Assembly: GCA_030704615.1 (NCBI GenBank)
Contig: CM060731.1
Span: forward strand, 71,714,756 to 71,778,755
Length of the DNA stretch: 64,000 nt
Direction of reading: 5' to 3'
Origin: Takakia lepidozioides
Lineage: Eukaryota > Streptophyta > Takakiopsida > Takakiales > Takakiaceae
Part shown: in pieces, positions 33,594 through 45,929 of the stretch
Layout of the letters: each line of letters starts with the position of its first letter
Position numbering within the stretch: position 1 is the stretch's first letter
Notes under the pieces: generated by a model
What the model was told of the DNA's origin: nothing
Databases searched by the model: none
Seen by the model: only the letters and a program-made list of their open reading frames with translations
Made by a program: the position numbers and the translations under genes

Positions 33594-36500
33594 TGGGGGG
33601 CTGCTATTTCATGAGCGGCATGAGCATGAGCGGAAAAAAAAAAAGCATGAGCAGACCATTGTGAGTCCACGGAAATAGGGTTAGGAGGCACGGAAATAGG
33701 GTCATGTGAAGTTGGAATGTGGCACCAGTGGACTTGAAATGCAACATTTTATTGCAAATTTTGTGGCAAGCCACGTCTACACAAGTGTGTTCTAACTGTC
33801 ATAGCCGGAATGGGCACTACTCTCCTACACCCTCCGAGGAACTTGCCCCACCTTCTTCCTCATCCCCCTCATCCCCCTCATCCTCCGAGCTCTGTGGTGC
33901 ATCAGTTCCACTATGCTTCTCAAAAATCCCGTCCTCTCCTTGGGGGACTGTCCACCTCACCTCCTGGGAATCTTCTGCGTCTTCTCCCCCACTTTCCTCA
34001 GCAGAATCCAAGACAAATCTACGAGCCCGACGGGCTCTAATAGCTGTTGCCTCCTCCCTCATCTTCATTTTCTTGAGGCTTGCCTCGTCTAAAATCTGCT
34101 GTACACGACTAGGTTCGGAACACCTCCTAATGGACACCGAAGCAAGCCGGGCAGCATAAGTAGGAAGGATGTACTCCCTTTCTGGACTAGGCATGAAATC
34201 CCCCCTGGCAAAAAAAAGCACGTTCCTCCTGCCCATGAACTCCGGTGTAGACGTTCCTCCGGCAGTACTTGGCATCCTACAGTAAGAACAAATCCACTTG
34301 AAGAATGTCAATACCAGCACAACCAGAAAGGGTTTTCAATGAAATAAGAGAGCGGAGGGAGGTGCCTCACGAAATCTGGAGGCAACTTACAATGCCACCA
34401 CTTACTCGTAAACCGGGGGCTCCTCGGCCTCGATCCCAACTTCCTCCCCCTGCTCCTTCTCGGATTTTTCCTCATCCTCCGAGGATGCCTCTTCCTCTTT
34501 CGGCAGACGTTCAGCCGCTGCAAGTTCCGAGTTGTGGAGGGCAGTATCTGGCTCGAAGGCGAACACATGCCTGTCGGACAACGTCCCTGCCCACATTGAA
34601 GCACCTGAGGAACAAAGCGGGCGGTTAATAGCTTGCGGCATGCAATTGCAATCGGGCCAGGGGACAAACTGAGCACGTGAAGGCTTACCCGTGCTGCATG
34701 TGAGGTCCAGAATCCGCCCTTGGACATCCGAGCACGTCTCCATGAGGGTTTGGATGAAAGCAGGGCTCCGTGTCTGGCTGTACCGCCACGGTTTGCCTGT
34801 CTTTGTGTCCTTTGGCATACTGGAGTGGGGCACATAGTTGTAGAGGACATCGTAGGTTACAGGGTCCACAACGGCATCAACAAGACGACCGTCGTTGCGG
34901 AATTTGAACGTAGACCCTCTCTTCACAAAGCAATATGCCTCAAACACCAATGTCTGCACATCCAACAAAGAAGGGATCAACTCCAGGGTCTACTTAACAT
35001 ACACCACAATATGAAGTGAATGCAATAGATTGATAACTTACACTTTGGCCCTCTGTTCACAACCCCTGTGTACTGATGCAGAACCATTTTCTGAGGAGGA
35101 CCGGGGTGACACTTTTCGGTGTCCACCTTGCCACCGCATTCTCTGTGGTCTTCCCTCTCGTGGCAAGGACAACCACACATCCACCGTCATCCAGAAGCAT
35201 CCCCGTCAGCCCAAACCCGGCTTTCCAGTAGTCCTCTGTAAACCTGTTCCAGGTGGGCACACCATCCAGGCCCTCCAACAGCTCCTCATCTGGAATGTCA
35301 AGGAGAATCATGTCGCAAGCTCTCTCCACCTCAACCCCCCCCCGAGTGCTCTTGCAATTCGTGCTCACAGTCGCAAAACCAGGGGTGTCTTTAGGCTCTG
35401 TACCGCCAGCCCTCTTCTTGGCTTTCCCCTTCTGCTCCGCCAGAGACTTGCTGTGTGCCACCTTCTTCGCCCTGGCAGCAAGAGCGTCAAGGAAGCTCTC
35501 ATTGACGCATTGGATGATGGTTGGAGGTTCTAGTTTTGGCCTGTGCGTAAACGTCACCGCCGAATACCGGCGTGTAGGCTCGCCCTCAAATGCCAACTTC
35601 TTGGCAGAGCCAGTCCCACTCCGAACTGACTTGGGAACCCGGACGACCGGTGACTGGGTAGGAGCAACAGTAGTCGAAGGACCTTGAACGAAGTCGTTGT
35701 CCGAGTCACTCTCTTGGGTCCCCTCCTGCGTCTCCTCCGATGCCCGATGGTTTTCTTCTTTTTGGGTGTTACTGCAGTCACCTGTTTCCTTGTCCTTTCC
35801 TTTGACCTTTACTCTTCTCATGCAATTTCTCCTGAATTCCTGCCTGAGCAAGCTCTGCCGCTTTCCTGGAGTTCGCAAGCGCTTTTGCCTCTTTTGCACC
35901 CAATGGAGGCAGCGGAGCCCGGTTTCGTCGGAATTCAGCATCCAGCTTCAATTGAAACTCGGATGGGTCGAGCGAGCCGGGCGGAAGGGTCCACATACCA
36001 AGGGCAAATCAGCAAAATGTTCCAGATGCACTCCTTCACAATATCGTCAGTGTACATGGAGTCAGCCCCAGGGGTCCTCCAGCCCGGAAGAATGGGATGG
36101 CTCGAACACAGATGACCTTTCTCCAAAAGGGAGAACTTAACAGTACCATGCATTCATGAAAAACACAATGAGGGCCCGAAAATGGCTATTCCCTGAACGG
36201 CAATAGGGCCTAGAACTGGAAAACGCGCCGAATTTCCACTTCATGGCCAGCCAGTCTAGGGACTTAGCCCGAAAATCTAAGTCCCTGTGGACGCAATGGG
36301 CCTAGAACTGGAAACGGCGCCGAATTTGCAGTTCCCGTCCCCGGCCAACAGTCAGGGACTTAGCCCGAAATGGCTAAGTCCCTGGACGGCAATAGGGCCT
36401 AGAAACTGGAAAACGGCGCCGAATTTCCGTTCCGGGCCAGCCACCCTAGGGACTTAGCCCGAAAATGGCTAAGTCCCTGGACGGCAATAGGGCCTCTAGA

Positions 36501-37845
36501 ACTGAAAACGGCGCCGATTTCCAGTTCCCTCCGGTCGCCACCCGAGGGACTTAGCACACGAAAATGGCTAAGTCCCCTGGACGGCAATAGGGCCTAGAAC
36601 TGGAAACGTCGCGAATTTCAGTTCCCCGGGCCAGCCACCCTAGGGACTTAGCCCGAAAAATGGCTAAGTCCCTGGAACGGCAATAGGGCTAGAACTGGCA
36701 AACGGCGCCGAATTTCTCAGTTCCGGGCCAGCCCTTCTAACGGACTTTCAAATTTTCCGAGCCCTGACTGGAATTCGGCGCCATTTTCCCTAACACCACT
36801 TGAGGCCCCTCTAACATCCCTGAAATTGACAGCACTTGAAAGAAAGGCAGCGCAGTGTATTTACATACCTGTACAGAAGCGCCTTGCTGCTTTGGTCCGC
36901 GTTCGTCTGGTCGGTGAACTTCGTGGCTCCAGCGGGCATCTGCTATTCTTTGTCCGAAACAATAGGTTTGGTTTTTGTAGAGCAGAAAGTACCCCCGTCG
37001 CACATAGTCACGTAGGCTCTCTGTTGCAGGAGATATCTCCATCTTGAACTGATGTGCTTGTGTGTCCAGCTGCTCTTCGCGCATTGGTCGTCACCTGTGG
37101 AGATTCTCCATCAGATCGCTTTCCTGAAAAAATACAATGAATCCACCCCCTACTAGAGTAGAAGCCCCAAACGAAGCGTGGGAAGTACCTGAACCACCAT
37201 GTCATGCGGTTCATCCACATGTCGAATGTGGGTCAGAGAGTTTGTCCGGTTTGGGGAAGCTCCACATGTCCCTCGTACTTTGGGAACCATTCCAGATTGG
37301 AGCCAACCGGGTCTGTCCAACACCCAGCATATTCGTAAGCGCCAAACACCACAAAAAGGAGTTGTTGCCACCACAATTTGGTTAAGAATGTATCACCTTT
37401 TCTGTTGCATCCACACAGGATGTGGCTAGACGATGGAGCTTCTCCAATGTCATCGTGGGCTTCAGAGCGCGAGAAAGTAGTGCTTCCCCACCTCCACCAG
37501 AAAGTCGGCACCAAGGCGGGATCAGCTATGGCCACGTACTTTACCATCCGCGACTTGTACTTTATACGGGCCCTCACCTCCGCAGCTTTGACATACGATT
37601 CGAGTTCCGGGAGGGTTGGATTCTTCTCCTCTGGCTCCATGTAGAACTCCGCGCATGTGCAAATCCTGCTGTATTTTCGTCTGTCAAGAATGCGCACATA
37701 AGATTAGAGATCCTGCTCAACACAATTTCTTCTATTGGGGGAGGAGAGACAGATTAGCTCAACAAAACTGTCAGGAGCTTTACCCGAAATATGTAGTCCA
37801 CCATGGCGTCGACGCTCAGCCTATACCAGTTCTGTCTGCCTTTGC
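33594..37845. repeat. Tandem duplication, copy 2
   Basis: Starts with a second copy of the MULE terminus (TGGGGGGCTGCTATTTCATG) and runs in parallel with 29477-33593 at an offset of 4,117 bases. From about 35,700 onward it accumulates many single-base insertions and deletions relative to copy 1. Unlike copy 1 it continues uninterrupted into the 5' part of the gene. Confidence 0.92.
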
Positions 37846-39497
37846 CTCCGACTTGCGCAGGAGGTCGGCACTGAGGGAATTGACAAACTCTTGCACCCCC
37901 TGCTTCCCGACATCCTTCACTCGGAAGAGCATATGGGACAAGTTGGTGGCAATGAAGGCATTCTCAGTCACCCTGCAGTGCCACATTTCTATCAAACAAT
38001 ACTGAAATGGGAATTTTCATCATATATAAGGATTCGCAATGAAATGACTTCCAAATTCAAGTCCAAAAGCGAGAGGGGTTGTAGCTTACGAGTTGATGTC
38101 GGCCATTGCAGCTTTGAAAAGACTACGATCTTTGGGCCCGCAACCTTCAGCACAACACAATCCACGGCGAAATGCCAATCGAGGTCGTTGGGGTAGGCTT
38201 GGGCAATGTGCTCCATCCATGCCAGGAGGCGATGATTGCCGTCCCACATGTAGAACATCTTACCGGGACAAGTGCTGGAAAAGAGGATCACTAGCAATCG
38301 ATCTCTCGAACTCCTCATTTCGCGTTTGCCAATGGGGACCCCATTTGTCCACCTCATCGGAAGTGTGGGCACGGGAAGCTCCGTGGTCGTTCTCAATGGA
38401 AACGTAAAAGGCGGCAGACCCCATTCGATATCCATCCCGGAAAGAGAATTTCAGCTTGTTGATATCGCCTGGGAGGGCAGGTCTCACCACCTGCAATGAC
38501 ACCAAGCGGCAAAGGGGAATTCGAAGCTTGGCCGGGTACACCATCCCCCCCAGCACCCTGCCAATGTTGCTGTGGGTTGCCTCCAACATCTTGGCAGCGG
38601 CCAACTTCATATCCGCCTCAGACATGACGTTTGCTGCAGAGGGGTTTTCCGGCAGCCCACCAGGACCGCCAATCCAGCCTGTATGCTCCGGGTTTGGGGC
38701 CTGGGGATGTCCGGGAGGATGTCATCCTGGTCAGAAAGCTCCCTGTCGTCCTCCTCAACAGGGTCAGCCACCTGCGAAACCACCTCCAGCACTCTCCCCG
38801 TCTCTACTGCCCTCTCCCTGGCTTCACCTCGAACTTGCACAATCCGTGCTCTTTCAGGTGTTCTTTCCTCTCCTCCACTCTCCACCGTATGGGTAATTGC
38901 GGGGGCTGCTCTTGCCCGCGATGGTCTAACCGGTGTGTTACTGCCTCTCTGTGGTGTCTTGGAGGGATCCATCGTCTCTGTGCGTCCCTCGCTTACATTG
39001 GCATCTGTCATTTGGGCACCCCTGGCCTCTTCAACTGCCTTTTCTCTTTCCTCCTGGCTAGCATTCTGTCTCGTCTGCTCTTTTGCCCTCTCTTTTGCCC
39101 TCTCACGGGCTTTCTGTTTCTTACTAGGGCTAGCAGCAGGGGAGCCCTCCAGGACGACCACCTTTGATTGAGGCGAACTGACACCCTTGCGCGCACTGCT
39201 CACTCCCCCCTCCGCAGCCCGTGACTGCTCTCTCGCCGGGGATTGCATGTGCTTAGCTTTCTTCTTTTTCTTTGCGTGGGCGGGCCCTACTGCATGTGCA
39301 TGAACAACCTCCATTGCCGGATCTGCTGTCCTCATGTCCTCACGCCCTTCACCTGCCATGTCGCCTGCACCAACCTCCCCAATGCCATGCAACAACAATG
39401 AAAACAAATGCAACCATTGCCTGAGAATGACATGCACAAGCAGCCTTCTCCAGAGCTGCCGGATTTGCACACGCATTGCAAACAATCTAAGGTTCAT
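33817..39497 (-). CDS. ParB-like + beta-class DNA methyltransferase-like protein (MULE cargo)
   Basis: The N-terminus (39497-38700) is basic with a KKKKK run and Glu/Arg-rich coiled-coil-like sequence. A ParB-like segment (38625-38000) has PLCRLVSLQVVRP and then FYMWDGNHRLLAW, the DGNHR core. Helical exons follow (37985-36740). The methyltransferase-like part (35941-34580) has motif IV-like DMILLDIPD and GGCVVVLATRGK, then motif I-like ILDLTCSTG. The phase-1 intron there (34,686 to about 34,580) has GTAAGC and CAG ends and splices in frame into ASMWAGTLSDRHVFAFEPD. An acidic exon joins, again in phase, to the terminal exon 34276-33817. The order ParB, motif IV, motif I matches bacterial and phage ParB-methylase fusions. 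DPPY is replaced by DIPD and FxGxG is partly kept, so activity is doubtful. Frame slips near 38700, 38270 and 36000-37700 may be mutations or sequence errors. Confidence 0.6.
36185..36792. repeat. Degenerate ~95-bp array in the same intron of copy 2
   Basis: Six units of the 32.1-kb array family. Cores sit near 36228, 36317, 36415, 36507, 36606 and 36705, with many small indels, and the array closes by the same inverted half at about 36772-36792. It has two more units than copy 1, so the array changed length after duplication. Confidence 0.8.
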
Positions 39498-39959
39498 TCA
39501 ACTATCTAAAGTTCACTCATACAGCGAAGCCAGGATGAAGATGCAAAAACAAAGCGAGGTAACAAAGCGAAAGCAAAAAAGAAATCGAACAAACCGAAAG
39601 CAGAAGTGGCTTGCCTGAGAGTACTCGGCTTCAATTGGCACAGGTTGTGAGCAAGACACTGGAATCTCCTGCTGGAGCTTCAGTTTGGCCATGCGAGAGA
39701 TTGGCCGTCGTCCGTAGTACAGAGCTTTCAACTTCCGTCGCGGTCTGGATGTGAGGTCTCTCTCAGGAGAGCCACGCCCTTCAGGCGGCATAAGTCCCAG
39801 CCAAAAAGATCTCCTTTTTTGGGGTACATGCCTCGAATAGCATGTTAAGCCAAGATTAGCATGAGATTTAGGGTACGTGTCCAGGAAGCCATGCGTCGCT
39901 AGCCCGAATGATAACCGACGGCGGTCGACATTTATTGCCCAACTGCGCAATTAAATGTC

Positions 39960-41930
39960 GGATGAAGCCCTCCATGTCGGATGAAAATCGACGTAAACAG
40001 TCCCGGAATTTCCAACGTAGAGGTAATTCGGAGCGCTGCACGATGGAATTCCGGCGCCGGATTTCCATCCTGCAGGTAATTCGGAGCGCAGCAGGATGAA
40101 AATTCAGCGCCGAATTTCCATCCAGCAAGGTAGGCGGCGCTGGAAATTTCCCTCACGCAGGTAATTCAGAAGCGGGCGGATGGAAATCCGGCGCCGGATT
40201 TCCATCCGCGCAGGTAGGGCGTCGCGCCAAATATCCCTCACGGAGGTAATTCCGAAGCGCGCGGATGGAAATCTGGCGTCGAATTTCCATCCGCGCAGCT
40301 CGGGCGGCGCGCCAAATTTCCCTCACGCAGGTAATTCGGAAGCCTGCGGATGGAAATCCGCCGCCGAATTTCCATCAGCGGAGGTCGGGCGGCGCGCCAA
40401 ATTTCCTCACGCAGGTAATTCGGAAGCGCTCGGATGGAAATCCGGCGCCGAATTTCAATCCGCGCAGGTCGGGCGGCGCGCCAAATTTCCCTCACGCAGT
40501 TAATTCGGAAGCGCGCGGATGAAGATCCGGCGCCGAATTTCAATCCGCGCAGGTCGGGCGGCGCGCCAAATTTCCCTCACGCAGGTAATTCGGAAGCGCG
40601 CGGATGGAAATCCGGCGCCGAATTTCCATCCGGCATGTAATTCGAATACCGGGTGAATGGAAATTCGGCGCCGAATTTCCATCCAGCAGGTAAGTGGAAT
40701 CCCGGATGGATGGAAATTCGGCGCCGAATTACCATCCTGCAGGTAATTCGAATCCCGGATAAATGGAAATTCGGCGCCGAATTTCCATCCAGCAGGTAAT
40801 TCGGATCGCTGGCGTATGGATATTCGGCGCCGAATTTCCATTCGCCATGTATTTCATCGCTCAGAATTACCATCCTGCAGGTAATTCCCAGATGAGAATT
40901 ACCTTCCTACCGGCATCGATAGGAATTACCTTCCTGCAGGTAATTCGCATCTGGGAATTACCTGCAGGAAGGTAATTCTGAGCGATGAAATACATGGCGA
41001 ATGGAAATTCGGCGCCGAATTTCCATTTATCCGGGATTCGAATTACCTGCAGGATGGAAATTCGGCGCCGAATTTCCATCCATCCGGGATTCCACTTACC
41101 TGCAAGATGGAAATTCGGCGCTGAATTTGGATCCATCCGGGATTCCACTTACCTGCCGGATGGAAATTCGGCGCCGAATTTCCATCCATCCGGGATTCCA
41201 CTTACCTGTAGGATGGAAATTCGGCGCCGAAATTCCATCTGGGGGATGGTCTCTGTCGGAGAGGTGCCGCCTCTCCGCCGCTCTGTTGGATATTCGGTGC
41301 CGAATTTCCGTCCGGGGGTTGAAATATGACGGCCAGGTGCCGACCTCTCCCCCCTCCCCGACTGCATTGGAACGGCCCCGGATTGAAATTCGGCGCCGTT
41401 TTCCCATCTGGGGAGGTTTTTATGTCGGCCAGTTTTCGGTCTGACCCCCCGACAAGACTTCCTTTGGAGGGGCCCGGATGGAAATTCGGCGCCGAATCTC
41501 CATCCAGGGGATGCTCTCTGTCGAACACGTGCCGACCTCTACGCCCGAGGCGACTTCATCCGGGCGTCCCCTGTTCGATATTCGGTGCCGAATTTCCGTC
41601 CGGGGGTTGAAATGTGACGGCCAAGTGCCGGCCACTCCCCCCTCCCCGACTGCATCCGAACCGCCCCGGATGGAAATTCGGCGCCGTTTTTCCATCTGGG
41701 GATGTTTATATGCCGTCCAGTTTTCGGCCTGACCCCCCGACACGACTCCCTTTGGGGGGCCCGGATGGAAATTCGGCACCGAATCTCCATCCAGGGGATG
41801 TTCTCTGTCGCACACACGCCGGCCTCTGCGCCCGAGGCGACTTCATCCGGGCTTCCTCTGTTGGATATTGGGTGCCGAATTTCCATTCGGGGGTAGTAAT
41901 GTGACGACACGGTGCCGGCTTCTCCCCTTC
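39960..41930. repeat. Array of GGCGCC-centred palindromes between the divergent MULE genes
   Basis: More than twenty copies of GAAATTCGGCGCCGAATTTC or close variants. Units are about 84-90 bases at 40,060-40,620 (with CGGGCGGCGCGCCAAATTTC and CTCACGCAGGTAATTCGGAA words) and about 62 bases at 40,620-41,230. From 41,246 they form higher-order repeats of 265-290 bases starting with ATG-TCTCTGTCG at 41246, 41511 and 41798. There is no coding signal; the open frames here are repeat artefacts. The array occupies the shared upstream region of both genes and could hold their promoters or transposase sites. Confidence 0.88.
40640..41230. repeat. Large inverted repeat centred near 40,920
   Basis: 40833-40871 is the reverse complement of 40971-41008 (ATTTCCATTCGCCATG and the run on either side). 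Outward, left units at 40,680-40,800 mirror right units at 41,010-41,140, including the words AAGTGGAATCCCGG and GAATCCCGGATAAATGG. The left arm has one extra unit. The centre contains CCTGCAGGTAATT words in both orientations. Confidence 0.82.
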
Positions 41931-42524
41931 AGCCGTCATCATCCGGACGGCCCCCCACTTTCTGACTGCATACCGTTGGCAGTTATTGCGCAAAGACCAG
42001 GGGCCGCATTCCGGAGACAAGGTTCATTAACACTCTGACTGTGGATTTTTCAGATAGTTGGCTCCCTGGATTTGGATCAGGCTTCGTCGCTCGGACAAAT
42101 CGGCATCGCATTCATTCCCATCGCTGCACCCCCTTCTACCAGGGAGCTTCCCCGCACGCCATCCTGGCAGTCTTGTGTGCACATCTCCCATGGCGGAAAC
42201 CCGAGCGCTACAGTGTACTGCCCTCCTCACGAGCATAGAGCTTCATCGCCGTGCAGAGGGGACATCTGCCGGGTGATGGAGAAATATCTGTGCGTTCGAT
42301 ACCACCTGAAACCGGGGTCGGTATTTTTGGAGGAGGAAAGGAAGGACTCTAACGGACTTGTTGTCGAGAGTATTGTTGTGCTCCACGATGATTTCGGCGA
42401 TGGCAGGGAATGACGAGTTCCACCATCGGACAACGTCATATACAGGGCTGTTGGGGACTTCATTTGCCCGCCAAATGCACCTTCTATCCTGGCGCCTTCC
42501 ACGAAACAATCCGCGAATCAGAGA

Positions 42525-45500
42525 ATGGCTACCTCAAAGAGAGAAGTCCGGAACGAAGTAAATCCAGAGCCGAACCCATCCATGAAGACGAGCGAGAACC
42601 GGGTTGTTCACAACCTGTCCGACTCAGACGAGGTCATGGAAGTTCCGAGGTCGTCCTGGAGATCAGGCAAGTCCTCAATGGACATCAGTGGAGGAGGGAG
42701 TCATATTCCCAGCACGAGCACCGCAGTTCGATCTATTCTTGAAATTCTGCGAGGGCTTCACCTGGAAGGACACCGGTCGGAGCTGGCCGGGCTGGACTAC
42801 AGCAAGTTCGCAATTAAATCGGTTACATGGCTTCCCGCCGACGTCGACGGTAATATCTTCTTTGAGTTCCCTCCTCGGGCGGACTACTCGAGGGCGTCCG
42901 GAATGTTGACAGATATGGATAGAAAACATGACGGTCATCCTTGGTGCGTTACCAAAACCACCAGCATGAAGATGCTCGATGGTGTGCGGGTGCGCTACGT
43001 TGTTTGTGCGGGCGCGTTGCAGTGTTTCTCCCCAACTTGCTTCCACTTTAAATCCAGAGGTAACAGGAACGAGACCGATTGGACAGGCACAGCTCACCAA
43101 CCATTTCGAGCTCAGGAGAAGGTTCCGAACTCCACATTTAAGTGTGCGCATTGCAAAGAACCACCACACTGCATGTCTGTTTGTAATGCCAAGCAGTTCT
43201 ATATGTTGCACCGTTTCCTTGACCTCACCCGAGCTTGCATACACGTTGGTTCCCATTGTCACAAATTGGCGAGGGGGAACTCGTGGGAGGCTGCCCACGA
43301 AGCAGAGCAGCTCGTTCAGGAGGAGGTTAAGTTGAGACCGGGTGCCAAACCCAAACAGATACAGCTCCAAGCCGCCCATAAGATGGCATTGGCCAAAATT
43401 ATGTCGGAAGACGGCTCCGATAGAGTTCCTCTCGACGAGAAGGAAATGGAGGCATTGCTGGAGTCGGTGTCCCACGTATGTTCACAGAATGTCCGAAACC
43501 ACATTGTCTCATGCAAACAGAAAATTGGGCGTGGCTCGGATATGCACTCCATTCTGGAGGTGAAGCGACGATGTGGATATGACTACATTCATGGAAGTAG
43601 GTTTCCAGGACAAGGGACTGAGGCAGATCGTTGTTTCGTATTCAAAATGTCCACGTGTGGACCTGGCAGCGGCGTCGAACTGGTCGACAGGATGATGAGA
43701 GGGAACTTGTCAAACAGTTGGGTCATGTTCGACCATATCAAGCGAATTACAAATCACCAGTGGGTGACAATGGGTGCACATGTCTACGACACCCACTGCA
43801 GGATGCTAATGACAATTGCTATTTGTGAGATGAAAGGAGAGGACACACAATCGGAGATGCTTCTTTGGCAGGGAATAAACGAACAGATGGCCAAGGCGGG
43901 ATTGCCCCCTCCCAATTTCCGTGGTTTCATGGCGGACTACGCACAAGCAAATTGGGCTGCCATCCGAAGGGTGTACGGGCAAGACCCCAATGTTCCCATG
44001 GAAGGCAAGGAGAGATCTTGTGGGTTCCATTTTCTGCAGAGCCTTTCGCAGTACACAACCAGGCTCGTGGCGCCAGATTTCAGAGAGGAGCACCGTTCCA
44101 TGTGCCTTGCGTGGAAGCGCGCTCCCACCTTGGATGATGCAGAGACACAGTTTGCATGCAGACGGGCTTGGTGGACATCGTCAAGTGCTGTAAGGAAATC
44201 AGACGAGGGAGCAATGGTCAGTTGGCTAGCATGGTGGCATTATCGTTTCCTCCAGTTCGGCGACTATATGCGGGAGGTGAGTTGCACGAATTCGCGTCCC
44301 GTTGAATATTATTCTTGGCCATATTTGTAACTTGCTTGTAACCTGAACATGTGCTTGTGCAGGAAATGTGTCTCGACTCCGACACCGACATGCCCACGAC
44401 AAACATGGCCGAATCAGTGCACTTTTCCTGGCGTGCCTCCTCTGTGGCGCATCTGGTGGACATCCTCACTGCCACAACGGAGGACATTGTGAGGTCAATT
44501 ATGCAACAATGCAGGTACAACGAGTTCTTGAAAGGGAAACAGTGGGGCTTGGGGCCGGACAGGCAGGAAATGCTGATGCGGACTGCCTCCAGATCGAAGA
44601 ATCCTCGGAAGTGGGCGGCGGCCTTGCGAGAGGGCCTTCGGGACACGCCATTGCTGCGAAGATGCCAACATTTGGAAGGAGATGTTCACACCTGTCCAGT
44701 GAGACGAAGACTTGACGAGGCACCTGGCGGAGAAGAGGATTCATGGCGAGCTGACAAGAATATTCGCACGCTCCCTCGTGGTCCGGTGATGTTGCCCGAG
44801 GAGGTCTCGTCGAGCACCGCAAGTCCTGCACGTTCAAGATCGCCATCTCCTTTGAGCACAGGGCGCGTGCCCCGGCAACATAACGAGCCATCTGTAGTAA
44901 AGCAGTACAACATTCCCATTGTGGAGACAAGAGTGTCGGAGTCACAGTGGAGAATTGCGAGGACATTGCCGGCATTTCGAGGGAAGTACTGCGCCATCCG
45001 GGTGGATACGAGAGCACGCTGTGGTGAGATGATTCGGAGAAACCCACACGGTGCTGTACCTGCACCTTGTTTCAGCGGCAGATTTTTGACTCCCACATTT
45101 GCTCATGCCACAACGCAGACATTTTGGTTCTGTAGGCACGACATAATGACCTGTGTATTTGGCAAGCCCAAGTACGGGATTCAGGGAATGCCGGAGCCTC
45201 CGGGCGTCTGGCCTGTTGCACCGGGTTGCAGCCTCTCTCAGAATGAGGCGGATGCTCTATCTACAGCAGGATTTCGAATGGTGCAACGCACAGACATCCC
45301 GGCCCACGCATTTCCGGTTCCTCAGACCCAGCCATTGCAGACTGCTCGGTCCAGTAGAGACGGATTGGACAATTCTGCACATCCCACAATGCGATTCGGA
45401 AGAGTGAAGAGACGACACCCTCCCAACAAGTTGAATGAGACTCGGATTGCCAATGCTCTTGGGATGGCTTGCACTATTCAGAGCTCCGTGGACGTACCCC

Positions 45501-45781
45501 CACCCGGCCTTGGGCGTGTGTATCGGATGGCAACGGCCGGCTCGGCTGTACGCGACGATGTATACACAATTACGATTGGAGTGGAGCCGACTTGCAATTG
45601 TACGGACTTCTCGTTGATGGAAGCAAAGAAGGGTTCGAAGTATTATCCGTGCAAGCATCTGTATTACATCTACCTGAAGAGGTTGAGGATGAACGTGACT
45701 ATTGATGACTTTATTCAGGCACCGGCGTTGAGCGTGAACGAGCTGCACAAACTCCTCCTTAGGGATTCCAGAAATCATTGA
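42525..45781 (+). CDS. MULE-type transposase with SWIM zinc finger (two exons)
   Basis: Exon 1 (42525-44276) and exon 2 (44363-45781) join in phase 0 across an 86-base intron with GTGAGT and TGTGCAG ends, giving about 1,056 residues with no internal stop. A Cys-rich region (CFSPTCFHF, then CAHCKEPPHCMSVC) lies at about residues 165-225. The DDE-like core has WVMFDHIKR (Asp near 403) and GFMADYAQANWAAIRRVYG (Asp near 470), followed by RSCGFHF, comparable to the C-x-W/H block of MULE transposases. The C-terminus carries a SWIM finger, CNC at about residue 995 and CKHLYYIY at about 1013. It would cut and move the surrounding 17-kb element. The third acidic residue is not assigned. The start ATG at 42525 is the first in frame; an upstream exon cannot be excluded. 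Confidence 0.75.
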
Positions 45782-45929
45782 TGGGGCAAAGGGAATCCTC
45801 CATATGGATATTTTCAATTGCATTTTGCTGTATCAGACTTTTTTTTGCAGTGTAATGAAATGCACCCCAAAACTCCTGGAATGAGGCAATATTCCATTCA
45901 AACTGAGATCCAACAGAAGCAGTTGTGGG

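Noticed and set aside
40180-41910. Many open frames with RRRISIR- and GAEFPS-type repeats
   Set aside because: They are translations of the palindromic repeat in all frames and do not represent proteins.
39960-41930. CRISPR-like appearance of regularly spaced palindromes
   Set aside because: Units are themselves palindromic, spacers are repeated rather than unique, there are no cas genes, and the setting is eukaryotic.
42675-43475. Long minus-strand ORF (266 codons) opposite the MULE transposase
   Set aside because: It is the antisense shadow of exon 1; residues are Cys/Val/Arg-biased and no domain or splice context supports it.
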